From Arenibacter aquaticus (GTDB taxonomy: Bacteria; Bacteroidota; Bacteroidia; Flavobacteriales; Flavobacteriaceae), in the NCBI RefSeq assembly GCF_003957295.1, contig NZ_RQPJ01000003.1, positions 503,135 through 567,134 of the forward strand: a DNA stretch of 64,000 nucleotides, given 5' to 3'. Below the pieces are notes generated by a model. The model saw only the letters and a program-made list of their open reading frames with translations, was not told the DNA's origin and made no database searches. Below, piece by piece: positions 19,960 through 27,997 of this stretch; position 1 is the stretch's first letter; each line of letters opens with the position of its first letter. A program made the position numbers and the translations under genes.

Positions 19960-21462
19960 TTATCTGTTCGTAAATGCTATTCTAAAAGAGTAGGCAGCCT
20001 CACAGGGTTTATCCCCTTCGATCTTGAGACGAAGCCCCTTTTCGGTTTGTTTCCAATCAATAGTATTATCCCCACTGATCATTTCAACCATCTTTATCTT
20101 GCGAGCTTCCAACGCGTTGTTCTTGGCCAAGGATTTAATCAAAATAACTCCATTGTCTGGCCATGCCAAGGCAGTTGCGTATAGCTTTCCATCTCTGGTG
20201 GTAAAACGAATATCCTCGGCCCCCGATTGCTTGTTATTCTTTTCTGAATGATGGCCCGTACTCACTTGGGTAGGCCCCTCTCCAAATATTTTCCATGGTC
20301 TGGTGTCATAGATGGCCTCTCCGTTCAATTGTAGCCAATTGCCCATTTCGACCAATATTTTCTTGGCCTCATCTGGAATAGTACCATCCGCTTTAGGACC
20401 TACATTCAATAACAGACATCCATTTTTACTTACAATATCAATTAATTCGTCCAAAAGATAGTCGGAGGATTTATATTCCTCATTTTCCACATAACCCCAA
20501 GAAACTTTACCTATTGATGTATCGGTTTGCCATGGATATTTGTAAATACCATCCATTCTGCCGCGTTCTATATCCAGTACAATAAGATCCTCTGGAAAGG
20601 ATTTGTTACGCATATTCTTATCTTGGAACACCACGCCTTTATCCCATTCCAAGCCTTTATTATAGTAATAAGAGAGTATTTTTTTATGCATCGGTTCAAA
20701 ACCAGGTTTGTCCAGCCCAAAGTCAAACCAAAGCAGATCGGGTTGGTATTGGTCTATTATATCGGTAGTCCGATTCCACCATAGATTGAGGAATTTTTGG
20801 GTCGGTAGTTCGTTTCCATCCACAGGTTCGCCATATAAGTCATAGAATTCTGGGTCATTGGTATCCCAAGAAGGGTCGTCCTTTCTATAGTATATGCGGT
20901 GTAGGGCGAAGTGAGAGGATACTCCAAATTTCATACCTTGTGCATAACATGCCTCTTGGAGCATGCGCATCACATCTTTTTTGGGGCCTGTATCCAGCAC
21001 ATTCCATCGGGTATAATTGGATGCATACATGGCGTAACCATCATGGTGTTCAGCAACGGGGACCACATATCGTGCCCCAGCTTTTTTAAAAAGTGTGGCC
21101 CATTCTTGGGCATCAAAATTTTCAGCTTTGAATTGTGGAATAAAATCCTTATAACCAAATTTTGAAGGTTCCCCATATTTTTCCCTGTGATAGGTATATG
21201 GCTTTAATCCTCCTTTCTGCCATTTTGGGTCATAGATCCCTTTCGGATACTTTTCACTGCTGTAGGCAGGAACAGCGTAGGGTCCCCAATGTAGAAAAAT
21301 TCCGAACTTGGCATCATGGAACCAATCTGGAATTTCATATCCATTCCTGATAGATTCCCAGTCCGCTTTGTACTTTTTGGCTACCTTGACTTGGGCAAAT
21401 GCCAATAGCGAAAAGAATAAAAGAGCAGTACTAAGGATAATTTTTAATTTCTTTAAATTCAT
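19960..21462 (-). CDS. GH29-like alpha-L-fucosidase family protein
   Basis: A 500-residue secreted GH29 homologue with a Sec signal peptide (ending LLAFAQ). Family blocks are AKFGIFLHWGPYAVPAY, AEHHDGYAMY, and LLWFDFGLD with the likely catalytic nucleophile D247. These are followed by the conserved NGCLLLNVGPKADGTIPDEA and a C-terminal beta-sandwich. GH29 enzymes are retaining alpha-L-fucosidases, and some act on alpha-L-galactose-type residues, which differ only by a 6-hydroxyl. In a red-algal locus the true target may not be fucose. It overlaps the upstream sulfatase by four bases (ATGA), so the two are translationally coupled, suggesting that the sulfatase unmasks its substrate. Confidence 0.9.
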   Translation of the reverse strand: MNLKKLKIILSTALLFFSLLAFAQVKVAKKYKADWESIRNGYEIPDWFHDAKFGIFLHWGPYAVPAYSSEKYPKGIYDPKWQKGGLKPYTYHREKYGEPSKFGYKDFIPQFKAENFDAQEWATLFKKAGARYVVPVAEHHDGYAMYASNYTRWNVLDTGPKKDVMRMLQEACYAQGMKFGVSSHFALHRIYYRKDDPSWDTNDPEFYDLYGEPVDGNELPTQKFLNLWWNRTTDIIDQYQPDLLWFDFGLDKPGFEPMHKKILSYYYNKGLEWDKGVVFQDKNMRNKSFPEDLIVLDIERGRMDGIYKYPWQTDTSIGKVSWGYVENEEYKSSDYLLDELIDIVSKNGCLLLNVGPKADGTIPDEAKKILVEMGNWLQLNGEAIYDTRPWKIFGEGPTQVSTGHHSEKNNKQSGAEDIRFTTRDGKLYATALAWPDNGVILIKSLAKNNALEARKIKMVEMISGDNTIDWKQTEKGLRLKIEGDKPCEAAYSFRIAFTNR

Positions 21463-23063
21463 AATTTTTTAGCCAACTTGTTTTTTTTGTTCTTTTTCTT
21501 TCTTGCCATAAGGCCAATTGTAGGTCTCGGAATTTTATCAGTGGGGCCACGCATTACATAAGGTTCCCATTGCTCCCTTACCTTTTCCCATTCATCTAGA
21601 CTACGGGTAGGATACCAAGCAGGCCATCCAACGGTATTAAAATCATAATTCTTATGATTTTTTGTTATCCATTCATCTACTGTAGAAAACGGATTCTGGT
21701 CGGGAAAAACACCGGTAGCCCTAAACTTTTCTGAAACACCTTGATCATTTATGACATATTTTCGCCAGTATTCCAGTTGGTTTATCAATTCCTTTTTTAC
21801 TACTGCATATTCGGGATTTTCAGCTATGTTATGTACCTCAAATGGGTCATTTTGTATATCAAATAGTTCTATTTGGGGTTTGGTTTCGGCAAAAAACAAT
21901 GACTGTTCTGGAGTAAGTAATCCCTTCATATACAGTATGTTCATCTCTGCTAAAACAGGGTATGCCCCTTCTTTATATTCGTTATACTGACAATAGGGCC
22001 GTTCTGGCATTAGGTTTAGGATTAGTTTAAATTCCTTGGTTCTAATAGCACGCATGGCATCATGCGTTTCATCCATTTTGTCACGGGCAGAAAATATGTA
22101 TTTTCTATTCTTGATTTCATCCCCTAAAAGGTTTTTTCCATGCAAGGGAACTGGAGGGGCAATACCTGCGGCTTCAAGAATAGTTGCGCCAATATCAATA
22201 GACATGACAAGGTCATCACTTACCTGCTTGGGTTCAACTTTGCCAGGCCATCGCATGATCATAGGTATTCGCGTTCCACCATCGTACAAAAATTGTTTGC
22301 CACGTATGTGGCAACGACCGTGATCTGCTATAAAAAACACAATGGTATTATCGGCCAGGCCTTCGTCATCCAGCCGTTTTAACAAACTACCTACTTCTCT
22401 GTCTACCAATTGCATTTGTTCCAATCCATTGGCCCAATCACGACGAATAAAAGGGGTGTCCGCATAATAAGGGGGAAGCTCAATGTCCCCAATGTCAATG
22501 GGCCTTTCATGGTCCCGTTTCCAAGAACGGTGGGTACCTGCAAAGGTAATTCTGGCAAAGAAGGGTTGATCTGGCTCACGTTCCGTCCAATCATTCGTAT
22601 TCATAAAGAGCTCCTCCTTAGTGTCCGGAAGAAAATTCATATCTGTTTTCCAGCTCATCAGGGTGGTGAAATATCCTGCTTCCTCAAATAATTTTGGAAT
22701 AGGTTTTACGCCATGTGGCAAAGGCTTCTTATGATGCTCTCGGTGTTGGTGGGCACCAATGTAGTTTTGATGGAAACCGGTCATCATTGCAGAGCGCGAG
22801 GTGGAACAAACGGGAGAGGTAGTAAATGCAAGATTATATCGAATGCCTTCTTCGGCCAATTTATCCACGTTAGGGGTATAGATTCCTTTTGTTCCATAGC
22901 ATGAAAGGTCTGGACTCCAATCTTCAATAGTGATCCATAAAATATTGGGGCGATTATCCGTCATTTCTTTTTTCGTCTTTTTGGATTCATCGGCACAGGA
23001 GGCTAGCAATAATAAGTTCAAGAACATAAAAACACCCACAAGCGGTTTAACGGAAGAAAACAT
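21459..23063 (-). CDS. S1-family sulfatase, lipoprotein, unusual CSTSR motif
   Basis: A 534-residue sulfatase of the heparan-N-sulfatase-like branch. The leader ends LLLLASCADESKK (lipobox LASC). The metal site is ILWITIEDWSPDLSCYG, a form with Glu-Asp in place of the usual Asp-Asp. The formylglycine motif reads CSTSR (C86), with Thr where the FGE consensus has Pro or Ala. Other conserved parts are FFIADHGRCHIRGKQ and FDIQNDPFEVHNIA. It ends with a lysine-rich tail (ARKKKNKKNKLAKKL), which is odd for a secreted enzyme. Its stop overlaps the GH29 start by four bases. Confidence 0.9.
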   Translation of the reverse strand: MFSSVKPLVGVFMFLNLLLLASCADESKKTKKEMTDNRPNILWITIEDWSPDLSCYGTKGIYTPNVDKLAEEGIRYNLAFTTSPVCSTSRSAMMTGFHQNYIGAHQHREHHKKPLPHGVKPIPKLFEEAGYFTTLMSWKTDMNFLPDTKEELFMNTNDWTEREPDQPFFARITFAGTHRSWKRDHERPIDIGDIELPPYYADTPFIRRDWANGLEQMQLVDREVGSLLKRLDDEGLADNTIVFFIADHGRCHIRGKQFLYDGGTRIPMIMRWPGKVEPKQVSDDLVMSIDIGATILEAAGIAPPVPLHGKNLLGDEIKNRKYIFSARDKMDETHDAMRAIRTKEFKLILNLMPERPYCQYNEYKEGAYPVLAEMNILYMKGLLTPEQSLFFAETKPQIELFDIQNDPFEVHNIAENPEYAVVKKELINQLEYWRKYVINDQGVSEKFRATGVFPDQNPFSTVDEWITKNHKNYDFNTVGWPAWYPTRSLDEWEKVREQWEPYVMRGPTDKIPRPTIGLMARKKKNKKNKLAKKL

Positions 23064-23167
23064 AAGAAGAACTGATTTAGTTTATTTTCAAAAGAAATAG
23101 AAATGCGCCAAACCGGTGTATCCAAGCATCAATCCAATGTATCTATGAGTACAACTGACCCTTAGGC

Positions 23168-24610
23168 TTATAAATAAAAGTCAGAAATGATATTGCGAGG
23201 TCCTTTTTCATAATCCCATAGGTAGTCTCCGGTGGCTTCGACACATTTTTGACTGATATGCTGAGGTAGTACGGAAACCAAAGGATAGCCTGTTTTGGAT
23301 TTGAACATTGCCAAGTGTTGTAAGTATTTTTCTTCCGTGATATCCTTTTCGGCATTTCCACCAATATGGTCAAGGTTGATACCACGTCCGGGAGAGGATT
23401 TGCAGGAAATTTCATAATGTGTTTTTACACGGGCGGGCCAATCGTATTTATCGTTCAGCCACACATCATTGGTACGGGTTACATCGGTAAACTTGGTAAA
23501 GAAAATATCGGGAACGTGAAATTCCATTTCAATAGTTTCGTCTATACCTTTTGCTGCTTTATAAAGTTCTTTGTGTATGTGCAGCATGTCCGATTTTGTA
23601 TTGTAAGACATATCGATCTTAAACTTGCGTACCCCCATTTTATGAAAGCGGTGAATGGTCTCCGTAGCGTACTCAAAAATATCCGCTTTCGGGTTTAGCC
23701 ATCGTACCCCCTTGTCGTATTCCGTTTTGCCTTGTACCCTATAGGCACCCAAAAGATTCGGATTGTTCTGGGCCGCTATACTGGAGCCGTGAATTTTTGG
23801 AAATGCTATCCATAGGCCGGGAGTGAATCCTTTTTCATTAATGAGGTCCATGGTTTTTCTAAAATCGGGAAATTTTTTAGGGTCCGGATGCCATGAGCCG
23901 TAACCAGAATTTAGGCTACCGTCCGGAAATTGGCCCCAGCCATGGTCCAAAGTCATTTTTCCCTTAGGATATCCGAATTCGATAATTTTATCCAAATACT
24001 TTGCTACAAAGTCGTGATTCAATAAATCAAAGTGCCCTTTAGGAACATTGGATTGTATTTTCTGCTCTACCCAAGTGCAATACTCCACATCGGCCCAGAA
24101 ATGCGGATATAGCTTGTAGGGTTGAATGTTCAACCGTTGCATCATTTGAGTATTGTATGCCTTCCATGCTTGGTCGCCATCTCCGTTTTCATCAATAAAA
24201 AGCTCCTGTCCTTCGGGAACGTTTATGGTCAATGTTTCTTTTCCATCAAAACTGAAAGTTGAATTTTCAAAACCGAAAGTAGTCATAAAGCCAACGAATT
24301 TACCGGCGGTGTCACGGATAATAGGCGAACCGCTCATGCCACTGGCAGGAGTGGTAAATGGGTTATGGGTAAAGGCATCACTTAGAAAATAATAGGCATC
24401 ACCACCTTTTTGAGCAGGGGTGCCATTACTATTGTACGGGCAGAATAAGGGTTTTGTAACTTTTATTTTTATTTGCTCACTTTTATTTATGCCTTTTAGG
24501 TCAAAAACCTCAAAATGAGAGCTAGCGACCTTTGCTGCCAAGGGAGCAGAAACACCTGCTAAAGCAGCACCCATACCAGCCTTTTTTATAAAGTTTCTTC
24601 TGTTGTTCAT
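23168..24610 (-). CDS. Tat-exported TIM-barrel glycoside hydrolase, clan GH-D/GH31-like
   Basis: A 480-residue putative glycosidase. The leader NNRRNFIKKAGMGAALAG has twin arginines and suggests Tat export of a folded protein. An N-terminal beta-domain (about residues 40-160) precedes a TIM barrel with blocks seen in alpha-galactosidase-type families: EYCTWVEQK, GKMTLDHGWGQFPDG, GFTPGLWIAFPKI and KFKIDMSYN. In the last of these, D333 sits where GH31 and GH36 have the nucleophile. It has none of the long C-terminal domains of GH36 or GH31 and may be an undescribed subfamily. It lies 7 bp after the beta-propeller gene stop, implying a joint role. Exact family assignment is uncertain. Confidence 0.6.
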   Translation of the reverse strand: MNNRRNFIKKAGMGAALAGVSAPLAAKVASSHFEVFDLKGINKSEQIKIKVTKPLFCPYNSNGTPAQKGGDAYYFLSDAFTHNPFTTPASGMSGSPIIRDTAGKFVGFMTTFGFENSTFSFDGKETLTINVPEGQELFIDENGDGDQAWKAYNTQMMQRLNIQPYKLYPHFWADVEYCTWVEQKIQSNVPKGHFDLLNHDFVAKYLDKIIEFGYPKGKMTLDHGWGQFPDGSLNSGYGSWHPDPKKFPDFRKTMDLINEKGFTPGLWIAFPKIHGSSIAAQNNPNLLGAYRVQGKTEYDKGVRWLNPKADIFEYATETIHRFHKMGVRKFKIDMSYNTKSDMLHIHKELYKAAKGIDETIEMEFHVPDIFFTKFTDVTRTNDVWLNDKYDWPARVKTHYEISCKSSPGRGINLDHIGGNAEKDITEEKYLQHLAMFKSKTGYPLVSVLPQHISQKCVEATGDYLWDYEKGPRNIISDFYL

Positions 24611-24617
24611 ATTGATG

Positions 24618-26330
24618 TTATTCTTTTAAGGTTATGGTTTTGGTGAAGTTTACGGTATGGCTCCCATCTAGAATAATGGTACTTTTTATGCTATAGCTTG
24701 TCCCTTTTTTCAATTTAGCTTTACTACTAAGGGAAACTGTAGACTCCTCAAACGGTTGAATTGGTTCCAACTTTCCGGCAGCTATTTCTATTTCCTTTCC
24801 ATCTATTGGAAGTGTGAGTCTAATTTCTGCATCAGAGGAAGCTACTTGTCCAAAATTCTCTACTATCACTTCTATATCATATCCTTTAACAGTCTTTTTA
24901 AAAACTGGTGACCTAGCAGATAGAATGGGTTCTATATATTTCACCTCTGGTAATCGGGTGTATCCAAAAAGCAATTTTCCATTTTTTTCTTTGCCCAACA
25001 ATTTCCCTGCAAAGTTGTCGTTGGTAAGGCCGTTACCTTTGCCATCAAAAATTAGAATAAGGTCATCACCTGATTTTTCTGTCCGCTTTATTTTACTTCC
25101 CTGTCCGTAGTTTACTTGTTCCGAAGCACCAAAGCGTAGGGAGTTTAAGTCAATATCCGCTTGCGGATTAAAATCCCTCTCTGCCTCTATTTTAACCCGA
25201 ATCTCTTTTGTCTTTGATGTGATTTTCTTCTTGTTTAATACAGAGAGTAATTTGTCTTTTACCAGAGGAACAACAATTAGTTTGGAACTGTGGTTATCAT
25301 TGGGCAAATCTTCATATTTTAAAGTATCTATAACGGCAAAATTTGCAGCAATGGCCCGTCCTTTATCATCTTGCAGCATGCGAATACGTTCGTATTTATG
25401 CCAGTCTTCCTTTAACCCGTTTTCATGAACCGATATTCCCGGCATATAAGCTTCACCTGGTTCTACTTTCCAATTCACGCCATTTTTAGAGCGCAGGTAC
25501 CAGGCGATCCTGCCGAGCCAGTCGTTCACAATGAGATGGTATTGTACGCTGTCTTTCCAGATTACTGGGTCTTCATATTTTCCTTCTACCGGCGGATATA
25601 CCGATTTCTCGCCAACCATATTCCAAGTGGACAAACCATCTTTGCTGAACCATGTGTAGCCATGGCGGTTTACCATTAAGAATGAGCCGTCTTCACGTTG
25701 CGCAAAGGTGCAGTTGTGCATAAAATTGGAGGCATTTGAGGTTTTACGGTCACGTTTGTCGAATTCAAATTGACCTTCTTGCCAGGGGCCATTAATATGC
25801 CGGGCCACATAATATTTATCTATGACGTAGAGTACATATCTTCCTTCTTTTGTCCTGTACCATGTGGGGTTGTGTCCATGCCCCACTTCCGATTGTATTT
25901 TGAAAGGCCCAAAAGGGGATTCGCTCACCCCATGAACTACGCGGCTATTATGATATGCCATGTGACCCTTTTCGGCAGTTTCTGGCCATCGACAAACAAA
26001 GAGATGATATTTACCATCTTCCTTTTCCTGCAAGGTATTGCCTCCCCAATACGACCACCGCGGACTTTCCACGCCATTGTTGCTGTCTCTGGGGATCACA
26101 TTGGGTGCTCCCCAAGTATTTGAAGTAATTCCCCCGAGATCGGGCATGGGCAGAAATCGATCCATAAAACGGCCGCCTAGAACAAGTTTGCTCCACTCAA
26201 CTGGACGCTCTCTCTCTACGACCATTTCATGGGCTTCTTTTTTTTGTTTCTTCGGTATCACCTTTTGTTGAGCATGCGAAATTGTAAAGGTCATTAAGAG
26301 AAAAAGAATGGTAATATATTGTTTTGACAT
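24618..26330 (-). CDS. Secreted five-bladed beta-propeller hydrolase-like protein (GH43/GH117-like fold)
   Basis: A 570-residue secreted protein (signal MSKQYITILFLLMTFTISHAQ). Residues about 40-360 look like a five-bladed beta-propeller with blade motifs such as SPRWSYWGGN, YHLFVCRWPE, GHGHNPTWY and KYEDPVIWKDSVQYHLIVND. These resemble the acidic-residue blades of GH43/GH117-type enzymes. After a linker, residues about 370-570 form beta-sandwich domains, the last like a CARDB/APHP module (EVIVENFGQVASSDAEIRL). GH117 enzymes release anhydro-galactose from agar oligosaccharides, so an exo role on galactan ends is attractive, but the family was not confirmed. It precedes the Tat-exported hydrolase by 7 bp. 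Confidence 0.6.
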   Translation of the reverse strand: MSKQYITILFLLMTFTISHAQQKVIPKKQKKEAHEMVVERERPVEWSKLVLGGRFMDRFLPMPDLGGITSNTWGAPNVIPRDSNNGVESPRWSYWGGNTLQEKEDGKYHLFVCRWPETAEKGHMAYHNSRVVHGVSESPFGPFKIQSEVGHGHNPTWYRTKEGRYVLYVIDKYYVARHINGPWQEGQFEFDKRDRKTSNASNFMHNCTFAQREDGSFLMVNRHGYTWFSKDGLSTWNMVGEKSVYPPVEGKYEDPVIWKDSVQYHLIVNDWLGRIAWYLRSKNGVNWKVEPGEAYMPGISVHENGLKEDWHKYERIRMLQDDKGRAIAANFAVIDTLKYEDLPNDNHSSKLIVVPLVKDKLLSVLNKKKITSKTKEIRVKIEAERDFNPQADIDLNSLRFGASEQVNYGQGSKIKRTEKSGDDLILIFDGKGNGLTNDNFAGKLLGKEKNGKLLFGYTRLPEVKYIEPILSARSPVFKKTVKGYDIEVIVENFGQVASSDAEIRLTLPIDGKEIEIAAGKLEPIQPFEESTVSLSSKAKLKKGTSYSIKSTIILDGSHTVNFTKTITLKE

Positions 26331-26409
26331 TGGTTAAGAAGTATTTAGTTATAGGTGTTTACTATATAGGGTTCGGTGCCTAGTATTTAGAAAACTCGCA
26401 GGGAGTGAG

Positions 26410-27978
26410 TCAAACTCTTTTTTGAATAGGCCCTATGCCATTTCTCCAGTTTTGATTACATTCTCTATAAAGAATAGCCTTTAATTTTTCTGTTTTTTGC
26501 GGATGGTCTTTGGCTAAATCTTTCACTTCTTCATAATCATCTGGTAGGTAATACAGTTGAAAAACATCTTCTTTAAGATAATACCGGAGTTTCCAGCCAT
26601 CTTGGGTGACCAAAGCGGGGCCCATTTTTGAAGAGTAAACGGTGTAATCCCGTAATTTGGGTTTCCCTCCAAAAAGAGCTTTTGCATAAGAAACTCCATC
26701 TTTTTCTCTTCTTTGCGGGGTACCTACAATTTCGGCAAGTGTATTCAGAAAGTCATAATTGCTCACCATTTGATCAGAAACGCCGCCGGCTTCAATTTTA
26801 CCTTTCCAATACCAAAACAAGGGAACTCTTACGCCACCTTCCCAATTGTCACGCTTTTTTCCGGACATACCATCATTACCGTCAAAAATATCTCCAGCAA
26901 CCAGACTGTTAAAGCGCGTAATAATATTATCAAATTCTTCCCCTTTTACATTTACGTTGTTTTTTGAGGTACGTCCTTCTTCGGGATAATAGATTTCATG
27001 ACCGTTGTCCGATGTAAAGACGATAATAGTATTGTCTATAATTTTCATTTCTTCCAGTTTGGAATAAATTCGGCCCACATCGTCATCCAGCATTTTAACC
27101 ATAGAAGCATACTCTTTTTCCCATTGGGTCAAGCTGGGGTTGTTTACCAATTCCGGATGCACCTGGGGAACCATAGTAGGCCCGTGGGGCAATTGTGTGG
27201 GGAAGTATAAAAAGAAGGGCTTGTTCGTTTTTTTTGGATGATTGTCATCCATAAAGTCCAGCATTTTTTCCATGATAATATGCTCGGAATAGACCGCTTT
27301 CCCTTCCATATTCCAGCGGTCCTTAAAATTTGTGGGAGAGTCATATTCAGTGGTTTTGGCACAATCTATATGTGTATTTCCAGGGATGTCTATTTTTTTA
27401 CCATTCTCAAAAAGAAAGGAAGGGTAAAACCCGTGGCATCGCACATGGTCATAATATCCAAAGTGATAATCCCAACCATGGCGTTCCAAACGTTCTGGAG
27501 TGGTAGCGAAACCCCATTCCAATTTCCCGAACTGCCCCGTGGTATAACCTGCTTTCTGGGCAATTTCGCCCAAGAAAACTTCGTCTTTTTCTGCTGGAAG
27601 TGCTACTTGATGGATTTTAGTCTTTATGTCGTCTAGGGTCAAACTCTTATCCAGTTCCTTATAAATACCTGCTTTCACAATGGTCATGGCATCACCTCCA
27701 TGACAGTCGTGCATTCCGGTCAGTAGACTGGCCCTTGCAGGGGCACAGTATATGGCGCCATAGGCTCTTTCAAATTGCATACCTTCTAAAGCCAGTTTGT
27801 CAATATTGGGCGTAGTCAGCATCTTTTGTCCGTAAGTACCCACCATACCACGGCCAAGGTCATCGGCATAAATAAGTACTATGTTGGGTTTTTGAACTTC
27901 TTTTTTTTGGGTCCAACATGAGGAAACAGTAAAAAGAATTAAAAAAATATGAATTGAAAACTTCTTGGTAAGGTTCAT
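26410..27978 (-). CDS. S1-family sulfatase, CAPAR motif
   Basis: A 522-residue secreted sulfatase (signal MNLTKKFSIHIFLILFTVSSCW). The metal site is NIVLIYADDLGRGMVG. The formylglycine motif is CAPAR (C78): the Pro and Arg are kept but Ser is replaced by Ala. Downstream blocks are TTGQFGKLEWG in place of the more usual GKWHLG, FTSDNGHEIY with the Asp-Asn pair, and WEGGVRVPLFWYW. The Trp-Glu variation in the second signature marks a distinct subfamily. It is 19 bp downstream of the Cys-less sulfatase homologue and likely shares its transcript. Confidence 0.9.
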   Translation of the reverse strand: MNLTKKFSIHIFLILFTVSSCWTQKKEVQKPNIVLIYADDLGRGMVGTYGQKMLTTPNIDKLALEGMQFERAYGAIYCAPARASLLTGMHDCHGGDAMTIVKAGIYKELDKSLTLDDIKTKIHQVALPAEKDEVFLGEIAQKAGYTTGQFGKLEWGFATTPERLERHGWDYHFGYYDHVRCHGFYPSFLFENGKKIDIPGNTHIDCAKTTEYDSPTNFKDRWNMEGKAVYSEHIIMEKMLDFMDDNHPKKTNKPFFLYFPTQLPHGPTMVPQVHPELVNNPSLTQWEKEYASMVKMLDDDVGRIYSKLEEMKIIDNTIIVFTSDNGHEIYYPEEGRTSKNNVNVKGEEFDNIITRFNSLVAGDIFDGNDGMSGKKRDNWEGGVRVPLFWYWKGKIEAGGVSDQMVSNYDFLNTLAEIVGTPQRREKDGVSYAKALFGGKPKLRDYTVYSSKMGPALVTQDGWKLRYYLKEDVFQLYYLPDDYEEVKDLAKDHPQKTEKLKAILYRECNQNWRNGIGPIQKRV

Positions 27979-27997
27979 TGGTTAGAACAGTTTTAAG

